This document shows positions 45,876 to 53,697 of a stretch of 64,000 nucleotides of DNA, piece by piece (within the stretch, counting starts at the first letter, position 1; each line of letters opens with the position of its first letter). Made by a program: the position numbers and the translations under genes. This DNA is from Plantibacter flavus (GTDB lineage Bacteria; Actinomycetota; Actinomycetes; Actinomycetales; Microbacteriaceae). The DNA lies in contig NZ_CP019402.1 of NCBI RefSeq assembly GCF_002024505.1, positions 2,232,001 through 2,296,000 of the forward strand, given 5' to 3'. A model generated the notes under the pieces. It saw only the letters and a program-made list of their open reading frames with translations, ran no database searches and was not told the DNA's origin.

Positions 45876-46895
45876 TCAGCCCTCGGGCTGGACGGGCGCC
45901 GTCGGCGCCGGTGGCGTCTGGGGCGACGCGGCCGGCGCCGTGGTGAAGGAGGGCGTCTGCGCGGCTGCGGCCGCCGCCCGTGCCGTGGCCGCAGGGTCGC
46001 GGGTGTTGCCCGGCCCGAAGGCGGAGCCGATGCCCTTGAGCGCCTCGGTCAGTTCGCTCGGGATGACCCAGAGCTTGTTCGCCTGGCCTTCCGCGAGCTT
46101 CGGGAGCATCTGCAGGTACTGGTAGCCCAGGAGCTTCTCGTCGGGGTCACCGTCGTGGATGGCCTTGAACACCGTCTGGATGGCGGACGCCTCACCCTGA
46201 GCACGGAGCACAGCCGCCTGGGCATCACCCTCGGCGCGGAGGATCTCGGCCTGCCGCGCACCCTCGGCGGTCAGGATCGCCGACTGCTTGGTGCCCTCGG
46301 CGGTGAGGATGAGCGCTCGACGGTCACGCTCGGCCCGCATCTGCTTCTCCATGGAGTCCTGGATGGAGAGCGGCGGGTCGATCGCCTTGAGCTCGACGCG
46401 TCCGACGCGGATACCCCACTTACCGGTCGCCTCGTCGAGCACGATGCGGAGCTTGCTGTTGATCTCGTCGCGGCTCGTCAGCGCCTCCTCGAGGTTCAGC
46501 CCACCGACGACGTTTCGAAGCGTCGTCGTGGTCAGCTGCTCGACGGCCCCCAGGTAGTTCGCGATCTCGTAGGTCGCGGCACGGGCGTCGGTCACCTGGA
46601 AGTAGACGACCGTGTCGATCGAGACGACGAGGTTGTCCTCGGTGATCACCGGCTGCGGCGGGAAGGAGACGACCTGCTCTCGGAGATCGATGAGCGGCCG
46701 GAGCCGGTCGATGAACGGGATGAGCAGGTTCAACCCGGGCATGAGGGTCTTGTGGTACTTGCCGAGCCGCTCGACCACGCCGGCGCTCGCCTGCGGGATG
46801 ATGCGGATGGATCGGAACAGCACCACCAGCACGAAGACCACGACGATGGCCGCGATCACCCAGCCGATGATCGCTCCTGATGAGATGTCGTTCAC
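45876..46895 (-). CDS. SPFH/band 7 membrane protein (stomatin-like)
   Basis: 339 residues: one N-terminal transmembrane segment (about 8-28), the band 7 domain (about 30-190, with GVVERLGKYHKTLMPGLN and the RVELKAIDPP block), then a coiled-coil (EGTKQSAILTAEGARQAEIL, about 200-245) and a proline/alanine-rich tail. SPFH proteins form ring-shaped membrane scaffolds; they often pair with NfeD proteins, as here. The GTG at 46895 has AAGGAG upstream. Confidence 0.93.
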   Translation of the reverse strand: MNDISSGAIIGWVIAAIVVVFVLVVLFRSIRIIPQASAGVVERLGKYHKTLMPGLNLLIPFIDRLRPLIDLREQVVSFPPQPVITEDNLVVSIDTVVYFQVTDARAATYEIANYLGAVEQLTTTTLRNVVGGLNLEEALTSRDEINSKLRIVLDEATGKWGIRVGRVELKAIDPPLSIQDSMEKQMRAERDRRALILTAEGTKQSAILTAEGARQAEILRAEGDAQAAVLRAQGEASAIQTVFKAIHDGDPDEKLLGYQYLQMLPKLAEGQANKLWVIPSELTEALKGIGSAFGPGNTRDPAATARAAAAAAQTPSFTTAPAASPQTPPAPTAPVQPEG

Positions 46896-46897
46896 GA

Positions 46898-47389
46898 CTA
46901 CTCCTTCTGCTCGCCCAGCGGTGCCGGGTGGGTCGGGACGGGGACGACGACGGCGGTGGCACCGTCGACGACGGACAGGACGATGCGCGTGCCGGGCTCG
47001 AGCGACGACGCGGGGGAGTCGTGCGGGGTCCTGGCGGTCCAGACCTCGCCGTTGCCGAGCTTGACCTGGCCAGCGTGCGGGGTCACCGTCGCGAGGACGA
47101 TCCCCGGCATGCCGAGGAGTGCGTCGACGTTGCTCCTCGCCGGGTCCGCGCCGCGTTGCAGCGCTCGGAGCAGCGGCGGCCTGACGGCCAACAGGAGGAG
47201 GAGGGCGGCAGCGGCCGCGATGAGCAGCTGGAGCCACCATGGAGCGCCGAGGAGGCCGGAGAGCAGCCCGACGGTGCCACCGAGCGCGAGCATGAGGAAG
47301 GTGAACTCGAGTGACAGGATCTCGATGATGACGAACACGAGGATGAGGACCAACCAGGCGATCCAGGCGTACTCGGTGATGACGTCCAT
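46898..47389 (-). CDS. NfeD-like membrane protein
   Basis: 163-residue partner of the SPFH gene, with three hydrophobic N-terminal segments (about 10-65) and a C-terminal OB-fold-like domain containing GMPGIVLATVTPHAGQVKLGNG. The protease domain of long NfeD proteins is missing, making it the short NfeD1b type. It lies 2 bases upstream of the SPFH gene and has GGAGGAA before its ATG. Role unknown; membrane microdomain organisation is suggested for the pair. Confidence 0.9.
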   Translation of the reverse strand: MDVITEYAWIAWLVLILVFVIIEILSLEFTFLMLALGGTVGLLSGLLGAPWWLQLLIAAAAALLLLLAVRPPLLRALQRGADPARSNVDALLGMPGIVLATVTPHAGQVKLGNGEVWTARTPHDSPASSLEPGTRIVLSVVDGATAVVVPVPTHPAPLGEQKE

Positions 47390-47523
47390 GGTGCGGATTC
47401 CTCCCGGATCGGCTCTCGCGTCTGCCGCCTCGCAGTCCGGGGGAGCGCGAGACGGTGCGCCGGTCGGGTTCAACGCTATCAGCTGGGCGGAGCGCCGAAC
47501 CGGATCCGTCTCCCGGTTCTTGG

Positions 47524-47529
47524 TAAGGT
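47524..47529 (+). promoter_or_regulatory. Candidate -10 (TAAGGT) for the SDR gene
   Basis: TAAGGT lies 54 bases before the GTG at 47584. AAGGAG just before the GTG is the ribosome-binding site. Confidence 0.35.
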
Positions 47530-47583
47530 CGTTGGCTGGAACCAGCCGCCGATGAGCGGCCCCAGATCTGAAGGAGCCCTCAC

Positions 47584-48348
47584 GTGACGAACCCCCTGGC
47601 CGCCGGATCACTCTCCGGGAAGAACGTCCTCGTGACGGGCTCCTCCCGCGGCATCGGTGCCGACACCATCCGGTACTTCGCCGGTGCCGGCGCCAACGTC
47701 GTGATCAACTACCGGAACAAGGAGGCTCGCGCCGTCAAGCTCGCCGACGAGGTGCGAGCCCTCGGTGTGCAGGCCGTGGTGGTCGGAGCCGACCTCACCG
47801 ACCCCGCGTCGGTCGCCGCGATGTTCGCGACGACGAAGGCCGAACTCGGCGACCTCGACGTCCTGGTGCTGAACGCCTCCGGTGGGATGGAGAGCGGCAT
47901 GGCCGAGGACTACGCCATGCAGCTCAACCGCGACGCACAGGTGAGCGTCGTCGAACACGCCCTCCCGCTGCTCCGCCCCGGCTCGCGGATCGTGTTTGTC
48001 ACGAGCCACCAGGCGCACTTCATCCGGACCACGCCGACGATGCCCGAGTACGTGCCGGTCGCGACCTCCAAGCGCGCGGGCGAGGACGCACTCCGGGCCA
48101 AGCAGGACCAGTTCGATGCCGCCGGTGTCGAGTTCGTGGTCGTCTCGGGCGACATGATCGAGGGGACCATCACCGCGACGCTCCTCGAACGTGCCAACCC
48201 CGGTGCGATCAGCTCCCGCAAGGAGTCGGCCGGTCGCCTCTACAACGTGGGCGAGTTCGCGGCCGAGGTCGCCTCGGCCGCCGTGGACCCGATCCCCGAG
48301 GACCACACCCGCTACGTGGGGGACACGAGCGACTTCATCGCCGAGTAG
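47584..48348 (+). CDS. Atypical short-chain dehydrogenase/reductase
   Basis: 254-residue SDR. The coenzyme motif TGSSRGIG (18-25) and NASGG are normal and S141 is in VTSHQ. The catalytic YxxxK is missing: the lysine is K163 in ATSKRAGEDAL, the residue four before it is V159, and the nearest tyrosine is Y156, seven before. Similar actinobacterial SDRs have this same pattern in my memory, so it looks like a subfamily rather than a sequence error. Substrate and activity are unknown. Confidence 0.85.
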   Translation: MTNPLAAGSLSGKNVLVTGSSRGIGADTIRYFAGAGANVVINYRNKEARAVKLADEVRALGVQAVVVGADLTDPASVAAMFATTKAELGDLDVLVLNASGGMESGMAEDYAMQLNRDAQVSVVEHALPLLRPGSRIVFVTSHQAHFIRTTPTMPEYVPVATSKRAGEDALRAKQDQFDAAGVEFVVVSGDMIEGTITATLLERANPGAISSRKESAGRLYNVGEFAAEVASAAVDPIPEDHTRYVGDTSDFIAE

Positions 48349-48364
48349 GCGACGATCCCGACGC

Positions 48365-48401
48365 GACGAACGCCCGGTCCTCGAGGGGCCGGGCGTTCGT
48401 C
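48365..48401. terminator. Bidirectional terminator hairpin, SDR / HdeD-like
   Basis: Perfect 13-bp stem (GACGAACGCCCGG with its complement) around an 11-base loop, between two convergent genes. Confidence 0.85.
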
Positions 48402-48417
48402 GTCCTGCCAAGCGGGG

Positions 48418-49011
48418 TCAGCCGGCGAGACCGGCCCGCTTCACCTGCTTACCGAACGTGATCGCCTGGATGATCTCGACGACGCCGGCCGCGATGAGGA
48501 AGAACGCGGTGACGAGCAGGAGGGTCACGGCGGCGAGCAGCGGGTTCGCGAGGACGAACACGCCGGCGACGACGCTGATGACGCCGTAGAGGATCGTGAT
48601 CCACCGCGACACGTCCGGTGCCGAGTCGAACAGCGAAGCCACGCCCTCGACGATCCAGGAGACACCGATCACGAAGACGAGTGCGCCGATGCCGAGCAGC
48701 GGATCGATGAAGATGTAGACGCCGGCGGCCAACAGCAGCACACCGAACACGATCGTGAGGACCCGCCAGAGTCCGCCGTGCTCCCGGGCCACGACCCCAC
48801 GCGCGATGCGGGCGATCCCGGCGATCAGGAAGTAGACGGCGAAGATCCACGCGACGGCGACCAGCGAGGCCTTCGGCGCGACCAGCAGGAAGACACCCAA
48901 GAGGATCGTGAGGATCCCTCCGACGGCGAAGGCCCATCGGACACCGGAGATCTGGCTCGCGGTCAGCTTGGCGGAGTTCAGCGTGTAGGTGGTGGTGGAC
49001 GGTTCGGACAT
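48418..49011 (-). CDS. HdeD-family (DUF308) membrane protein
   Basis: 197 residues with six predicted transmembrane segments arranged as pairs (for example AVGGILTILLGVFLLVAP and VLTIVFGVLLLAAGVYIF), typical of the HdeD/DUF308 family. HdeD of Escherichia coli is linked to acid resistance at high density; the role in actinomycetes is not known. AGGAG precedes the ATG at 49011. It diverges from the UvrA-like gene. Confidence 0.88.
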   Translation of the reverse strand: MSEPSTTTYTLNSAKLTASQISGVRWAFAVGGILTILLGVFLLVAPKASLVAVAWIFAVYFLIAGIARIARGVVAREHGGLWRVLTIVFGVLLLAAGVYIFIDPLLGIGALVFVIGVSWIVEGVASLFDSAPDVSRWITILYGVISVVAGVFVLANPLLAAVTLLLVTAFFLIAAGVVEIIQAITFGKQVKRAGLAG

Positions 49012-49070
49012 GGTCGGCTCCTGACGGTGTACAGTGCAGCGCTCCCGAGCAGACGGGGTGCGTTCCACCA

Positions 49071-49087
49071 GTGTGACGCATTCACAC
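49071..49087. promoter_or_regulatory. Inverted repeat GTGTGA-N5-TCACAC
   Basis: Perfect 6-base arms in the gap between the HdeD-like and UvrA-like genes. It resembles a CRP/GlxR site but has a 5-base rather than 6-base spacer. Confidence 0.4.
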
Positions 49088-49165
49088 AGGTGTTTCACAG
49101 CATGACCTTCCATGTCGCGCGGATCCAGTGTCGATCAAGGCGAGACGCCGGCCGATGACGACGGA

Positions 49166-49171
49166 TACGCT
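49166..49171 (+). promoter_or_regulatory. -10-like TACGCT before the UvrA-like gene
   Basis: TACGCT ends 7 bases before the ATG at 49179, with no ribosome-binding site, consistent with a leaderless start. Confidence 0.45.
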
Positions 49172-49178
49172 GATCGCC

Positions 49179-51551
49179 ATGACCGAGACGCCGATGCACA
49201 CCAGGGCCGCTGACAGCCACGACGTCATCCGGGTCAGGGGTGCCCGCGAGCACAATCTGCGCGACGTCGACGTCGACCTCCCCAAGCGCCGCCTCACCGT
49301 GTTCACGGGCGTGTCCGGCTCGGGGAAGAGCTCTCTCGTCTTCGGGACGATCGCCGCCGAGTCACAGCGGATGATCAACGAGACCTACAGTGCCTTCGTC
49401 CAGGGCTTCATGCCGTCGCAGGCACGGCCCGACGTCGACGTGCTCGAGGGACTCACCACGGCGATCATCGTGGACCAGGAGCGGATGGGCGCGAACTCGC
49501 GTTCGACGGTGGGCACGGCGACCGACGCGAACACCATGCTGCGCATCCTCTTCAGTCGGATCGGAGACCCGTCCATCGGCTCTCCACAGGCCTTCTCCTT
49601 CAACGTCGCCTCGATCAGCGGCGCCGGAGCGGTGACCATCGAACGTGGGGGACAGAGCACGAAGCAGCGGCGGAGCTTCTCGATCACCGGTGGCATGTGC
49701 CCGCGGTGCGAGGGGATGGGGACCGTGAACGACATCGACCGTTCCCAGCTCTACGACGCCACGAAGTCGCTCAACCAGGGCGCGCTCACGATCCCCGGCT
49801 ACACACCCGACGGCTGGGGTGTGCGGATCTTCACCGGATCCGGATTCCTCGACGCGGACAAGCCCATCCAGGACTACACGGAGCGGGAACTCCATGACTT
49901 CCTCCACAAGGAGCCGGTGAAGGTCAAGGTCGGCGACATCAACATGACCTACGAGGGCCTGATCCCGAAGGTGCAGAAGTCGTTCCTCTCGAAGGACCGT
50001 GAGGCGATGCAGCCGCACATCCGCGCATTCGTCGACCGCGCCGTCACCTTCACCATGTGTCCGGCGTGTGAGGGGACCCGCCTGAGCGAGGGCGCACGGA
50101 GTTCGCGCATCGCCGGTCGGAACATCGCCGAACTGTGCACGATGCAGATCAGCGACCTCGCGGCGTGGACCCGGGCGCTCGACGAACCGTCGGTGCGCCC
50201 ACTCCTGACGGTCCTCCAGGAGACGCTCGACTCCTTCGTCGCCATCGGGCTGGGGTACCTGTCACTCGACCGCACGACGGGCACCCTCTCCGGTGGGGAG
50301 GCGCAGCGCACGAAGATGATCCGCCACCTGGGGTCGTCGCTCACCGACGTGACCTACGTGTTCGACGAGCCGACCGTCGGACTGCACCCGCATGACATCC
50401 AGCGGATGAACGAACTGCTCCTGCGGCTCCGCGACAAGGGGAACACCGTCCTCGTCGTGGAACACAAGCCGGAGACGATCACGATCGCCGACCACGTCGT
50501 CGACCTCGGTCCCGGAGCCGGGACCGGCGGGGGACAGGTGACGTTCCAGGGGACGGTGGACGGCCTCCGAGCGAGCGACACGCTCACCGGACGCCACTTC
50601 GACGACCGCGCCACGCTCAAGACAGTGTTGCGTCGACCGACCGGTGTCATCGAGATCCGTGGCGCCGACCGGCACAACCTGCAGGGCGTCGACGTCGACG
50701 TGCCGCTCGGCGTCCTCGTGGTCGTCACGGGTGTCGCCGGCTCGGGCAAGAGTTCGCTCATCCACGGCTCGGTCGCCGGGCGTCCCGGTGTGGTGACGGT
50801 CGATCAGAGCCCGATCCGCGGCTCGCGTCGCAGTAACCCGGCGACGTACACGGGTCTGCTCGAGCCCATCCGCAAGGCGTTCGCGAAGGCCAACGGGGTC
50901 AAGCCGGCGCTGTTCAGCTCGAACTCGGCGGGAGCCTGCCCGAACTGCAACGGCGCAGGTGTCGTCTTCACCGATCTCGGCGTCATGGCGAGCGTCTCGA
51001 CCGTCTGCGAGGTGTGCGAGGGCCGCCGGTTCGATGCTTCCGTTCTGGAATATCAGTTGGGGGAGCGGGACATCAGCGAGGTGCTCGCGATGTCGGTGAC
51101 GGAGGCCGAGGCCTTCTTCGCCGACGGGCCGGCCCGGACGCCCGCCGCGCACCTCATCCTGGCGAGACTCGTGGACGTCGGGCTCGGTTACGTCAGCCTC
51201 GGACAGCCGTTGACGACCCTGTCAGGAGGCGAACGACAGCGACTCAAACTGGCGACGCAGATGGCCGACTCGGGCGAGGTCTACATCCTGGACGAGCCGA
51301 CGACGGGCCTGCACCTCGCTGACGTGGAGAACCTGCTCGGACTCCTGGACCGACTGGTGGACTCCGGCAAGTCGGTCATCGTCATCGAGCATCATCAGGC
51401 GGTCATGGCGCATGCGGACTGGATCGTCGACCTCGGACCCGGCGCAGGTCACGACGGCGGACGTCTGGTGTTCACCGGGACGCCCGCAGCGCTCGTCGCC
51501 GATCGCTCGACGCTGACCGGAGAACATCTCGCTCGGTACATCGGCTCCTGA
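49179..51551 (+). CDS. Short UvrA-like ABC ATPase
   Basis: 790 residues, against about 950 for the excision-repair protein UvrA. It has two ABC domains: Walker A GVSGSGKSS (44-52) and GVAGSGKSS (518-526), signatures LSGGEAQR and LSGGERQR, and Walker B VFDEPT and ILDEPT. Zinc-type CxxC pairs are at C174/C177, C294/C297, C587/C590 and C610/C613. Such short paralogues (UvrA2, or DrrC of Streptomyces) are linked with drug tolerance rather than nucleotide excision repair. A TetR gene lies downstream on the same strand. In-frame ATGs lie at 49128 and 49155, but 49179 follows a -10-like hexamer. Confidence 0.9.
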   Translation: MTETPMHTRAADSHDVIRVRGAREHNLRDVDVDLPKRRLTVFTGVSGSGKSSLVFGTIAAESQRMINETYSAFVQGFMPSQARPDVDVLEGLTTAIIVDQERMGANSRSTVGTATDANTMLRILFSRIGDPSIGSPQAFSFNVASISGAGAVTIERGGQSTKQRRSFSITGGMCPRCEGMGTVNDIDRSQLYDATKSLNQGALTIPGYTPDGWGVRIFTGSGFLDADKPIQDYTERELHDFLHKEPVKVKVGDINMTYEGLIPKVQKSFLSKDREAMQPHIRAFVDRAVTFTMCPACEGTRLSEGARSSRIAGRNIAELCTMQISDLAAWTRALDEPSVRPLLTVLQETLDSFVAIGLGYLSLDRTTGTLSGGEAQRTKMIRHLGSSLTDVTYVFDEPTVGLHPHDIQRMNELLLRLRDKGNTVLVVEHKPETITIADHVVDLGPGAGTGGGQVTFQGTVDGLRASDTLTGRHFDDRATLKTVLRRPTGVIEIRGADRHNLQGVDVDVPLGVLVVVTGVAGSGKSSLIHGSVAGRPGVVTVDQSPIRGSRRSNPATYTGLLEPIRKAFAKANGVKPALFSSNSAGACPNCNGAGVVFTDLGVMASVSTVCEVCEGRRFDASVLEYQLGERDISEVLAMSVTEAEAFFADGPARTPAAHLILARLVDVGLGYVSLGQPLTTLSGGERQRLKLATQMADSGEVYILDEPTTGLHLADVENLLGLLDRLVDSGKSVIVIEHHQAVMAHADWIVDLGPGAGHDGGRLVFTGTPAALVADRSTLTGEHLARYIGS

Positions 51552-51642
51552 CGCGCCCCGGTCATCGTCACGATCCTCAGGTCGGTGATGCATGCCGACG
51601 TGACCCGATCCGGCCCCGCTCGCGGCGGGCTAAAAGGAGCCG

Positions 51643-51656
51643 ATAATGCACATTAT
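51643..51656. promoter_or_regulatory. AT-rich inverted repeat ATAATG-CA-CATTAT
   Basis: Two perfect 6-base arms around CA in GC-rich surroundings; operator-like. On the minus strand it adjoins TTGACA. Confidence 0.35.
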
Positions 51657-51960
51657 GTCAACTTAGCTTCATCCGGCATGCCAAGCCGCCCGTTCCGGAG
51701 GTCCTGCCCCAGGGTCGTCACCGCGTGGATCCGATCGTGCAGGTGCGACTCGGCGAAGATGCTGTCGACGTGCATATCCACCGCGGGGGCGATGGTTGGA
51801 AGCGCCGGACATCACGCGATCCGACAGCCCGACGACGATGCACCCGTACACCTCGAGCTCACGCGGGCAGGGCGGGTCCGGCAGGTGGACTGTCCCGCCT
51901 GCTCCCCCATGATCGCCCGGCCGTCCACAGGACGGCGGAGTGCTCGATGAGAACCACCGG
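51653..51960 (-). pseudogene. Possible relic of a degraded gene (C-terminal part)
   Basis: On the minus strand, a stretch ending at a TAA (51655-51653) reads VDMHVDSIFAESHLHDRIHA then VTTLGQDLRNGRLGMPDEAK and LT, with protein-like composition and GC-rich third positions. An in-frame stop lies shortly upstream, and protein-like stretches (ELEVYGCIVVGLSD; VVLIEHSAVLWTAGR) lie in the other two minus-strand frames, as if frameshifts had broken one gene. I cannot name the family, and chance reading frames in GC-rich DNA remain possible. Confidence 0.3.
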
Positions 51961-52043
51961 CGCTCCACACTCCGAGCTGCGCGCAACAATCGATCGGAAC
52001 AGAAATCGCCTCTGATCTGGTCCGAATTCATAGAGTGCGTGCG

Positions 52044-52061
52044 CTAGAGTAGGCGCTCTAG
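52044..52061. promoter_or_regulatory. Likely TetR operator overlapping the tetR -10
   Basis: CTAGAG (52044-52049) and CTCTAG (52056-52061) form a perfect inverted repeat around TAGGCG. A TAGAGT hexamer at 52045-52050, in -10 position for tetR, is inside the left arm. A further half-site TAGAGTGC starts at 52031. This suggests autorepression. Confidence 0.55.
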
Positions 52062-52077
52062 GAATATGGGAGCAGAC

Positions 52078-52656
52078 ATGCCGAGGATCGTCGACCCACA
52101 GCGGTTCACCGCGCGCCAGACCGCGATCCTCGCTGCGGCCTACCGCTGTTTCGCGGCCGAGGGATATGAGACCACGTCGACGGCGGACATCTGCCGGGCG
52201 GCGGACATCTCCTCGGGGACCCTGTTCCACTACTTCCCCACCAAGCTCGACATCCTGGTCACCCTGTTGCGGGTGAGCGCCGCCTGGACCGAGGAGCAAC
52301 TCCACCTCGCCGCACGGGCCGGGCCTGGGCGACCCGCCTTGGCCACCTACCTCGGCACACTCGACCGCCAGCGGGCTGCCGACCAGACGGCCGGTTTCGC
52401 TCGCGCGGTCCAGGGCATGGCGCACGTCCACGACGTGGCGGCCGTCCTCGACGTCGAGCGGGACATGGTCGACCGCTTCCTGCTCGACCACATCACCGAG
52501 GCGGTTCGCACCACCGCAGCCCGCTCCGACGCCACACCGGAGCAACTCGTCCGATGGGTGCGCTGGCTCATCGACGGCAGTGCTCTCCACGAGACGTCGG
52601 CGTCGCGCGAAACCGGTGTCAGTGTCGCCGTCCGGTCGTTGCTCCTCCTCGGATGA
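52078..52656 (+). CDS. TetR-family transcriptional regulator
   Basis: 192 residues. The N-terminal helix-turn-helix domain is RQTAILAAAYRCFAAEGYETTSTADICRAADISSGTLFHYFPTK in pattern (residues about 12-57): the GYETTSTADI and SGTLFHYF parts are typical. The ligand-binding domain is not recognisable. The ATG at 52078 has GGGAG five bases upstream; an ATG at 52066 would add four residues. It is downstream of the UvrA-like gene, and probably controls itself and perhaps that gene. Confidence 0.9.
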   Translation: MPRIVDPQRFTARQTAILAAAYRCFAAEGYETTSTADICRAADISSGTLFHYFPTKLDILVTLLRVSAAWTEEQLHLAARAGPGRPALATYLGTLDRQRAADQTAGFARAVQGMAHVHDVAAVLDVERDMVDRFLLDHITEAVRTTAARSDATPEQLVRWVRWLIDGSALHETSASRETGVSVAVRSLLLLG

Positions 52657-52677
52657 CGGCTCAGGCCAGCGGGGTCG

Positions 52678-52902
52678 TCAGGCCGACGGAGCAGGTCGAT
52701 CGGGGTCCTGGTCCCAGAGCGGCATCCCGAACTCGTTGACCGGGACGGCGGACTGCGCCGGGTCCGGAAGCCGCTCCCCCGTCGGGCAGGTCATGAAGTG
52801 ATCGTGCCCGGAGGAACGGTCGAAGGTGTGCTCGGCGAGCGGATGGCCACAGACCGTGCACTGGCGGTCTTCGGTGTCCGACGTCTTCGTCTGCTCGTTC
52901 AT
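52678..52902 (-). CDS. Small hypothetical protein with a Cys/His cluster
   Basis: 74 residues, family not recognised. CTVCGHPLAEHTFDRSS followed by HDHFMTCP supplies three cysteines and several histidines for a possible zinc site; the rest is polar and rich in proline (PVNEFGMPLWDQDPDRPAP). The ATG at 52902 is 7 bases after a minus-strand TAGCAT (52915-52910), so a leaderless start is likely; an ATG at 52911 would add three residues. It converges with tetR. Confidence 0.7.
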   Translation of the reverse strand: MNEQTKTSDTEDRQCTVCGHPLAEHTFDRSSGHDHFMTCPTGERLPDPAQSAVPVNEFGMPLWDQDPDRPAPSA

Positions 52903-52986
52903 GCGGGTCATGCTACGCCGACCGTCGGCGTCGACCACCCCGTTGCGCACGGGGCGCCGACCTGCTTCCGCCCCGAGCGCGACCCG

Positions 52987-53697
52987 TCAGACCTCTCCGA
53001 AGCCGGATTCGATGAGCGACGCCAGTGCCCCGATGGCATCCTCCGCATCCGGACCGTCCGCCTGCAGCTCCACGACCGCCCCTTTGACGAGGCCCAGTGA
53101 CATGATCCCGAGCAGGCTCTTGGCGTCCTTCCCGTTCACGACCACCTTGGCCGCGAACGTGCTCGCCAGCTTCACGAACTCCGCAGCGGGTCGAGCGTGG
53201 AGCCCGTCCTTGTTCCGCAGGGTCACGGAGGCTGCGGCGTGGGGCGCCGTCGGGTCGTCGGACCCACCCGCCCGAGTCGCCTCGTCGGCGCCGTGCCGGG
53301 CAGGGTCACCGCCGGCTGCCGACCGCGCGGCGTCCACGACCTCGTCGAGCGTCGCGCCGGTCTGCGCGGCCACGGCTGCGGCGACCCCGCCTTCGACGAG
53401 CGGGGCGTCGACGATGCGTACCCGGCCTCGGACGTCGTCGTCGAGGAAGTCGAGTGCCGTCTCAGCGGTCAGGATCGCCGACCCCAGATCGCACAGCACC
53501 ACCACCCCGGCCCCGGAGTCCACGGCTGCGATCCCGGCGGAGACCAGCTCGAAGCTCGTGCCGATCCCTCCGTCATCGGTACCACCGGCCGCGGCGAGGG
53601 CCGCGTCGGGCGCCATCTGCCGGGCCAGGGCGATGAGCCCCTCCGCGATCAGCGCGCTGTGCGAGACGAAGACGAGGCCGACGGCTCCCCCGCTCAT
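52987..53697 (-). CDS. dhaM: Dihydroxyacetone kinase phosphotransfer subunit DhaM, with HPr domain
   Basis: 236-residue phosphodonor of the PTS-dependent dihydroxyacetone kinase. The N-terminal EIIA(Man)-like domain has the phospho-accepting histidine H13 in VFVSHSALIAEG; the C-terminal HPr domain (about 155-236) has H167 in GLHARPAAEF and the serine site region KSLLGIMSLG. A low-complexity linker joins them. The EI domain found in Escherichia coli DhaM is missing, so phosphate must come from a general EI. It overlaps dhaL by 4 bases. Confidence 0.92.
   Translation of the reverse strand: MSGGAVGLVFVSHSALIAEGLIALARQMAPDAALAAAGGTDDGGIGTSFELVSAGIAAVDSGAGVVVLCDLGSAILTAETALDFLDDDVRGRVRIVDAPLVEGGVAAAVAAQTGATLDEVVDAARSAAGGDPARHGADEATRAGGSDDPTAPHAAASVTLRNKDGLHARPAAEFVKLASTFAAKVVVNGKDAKSLLGIMSLGLVKGAVVELQADGPDAEDAIGALASLIESGFGEV

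Larger units (their letters stand above)
51552..52065. other. Gap between UvrA-like and tetR genes
   Basis: 514 bases without an intact gene that I can support. It contains a weak GC hairpin (51614-51628), an AT-rich inverted repeat ATAATG-CA-CATTAT (51643-51656), a possible gene relic on the minus strand (51653-51960), and at its right end the tetR promoter and operator. Its base composition is lower in GC than the surroundings, mainly near 51640-51670 and 51985-52040. Confidence 0.6.

Noticed and set aside
49071..49087. Interpretation of GTGTGA-N5-TCACAC as a CRP/GlxR site
   Set aside because: The known sites have a 6-base spacer (TGTGA-N6-TCACA); here it is 5. I keep it only as an unnamed inverted repeat.
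49179..51551. The UvrA-like gene as the excision-repair uvrA
   Set aside because: It is about 160 residues shorter than UvrA, is not next to uvrB or uvrC, and is paired with a TetR gene, which fits the drug-tolerance paralogues better.
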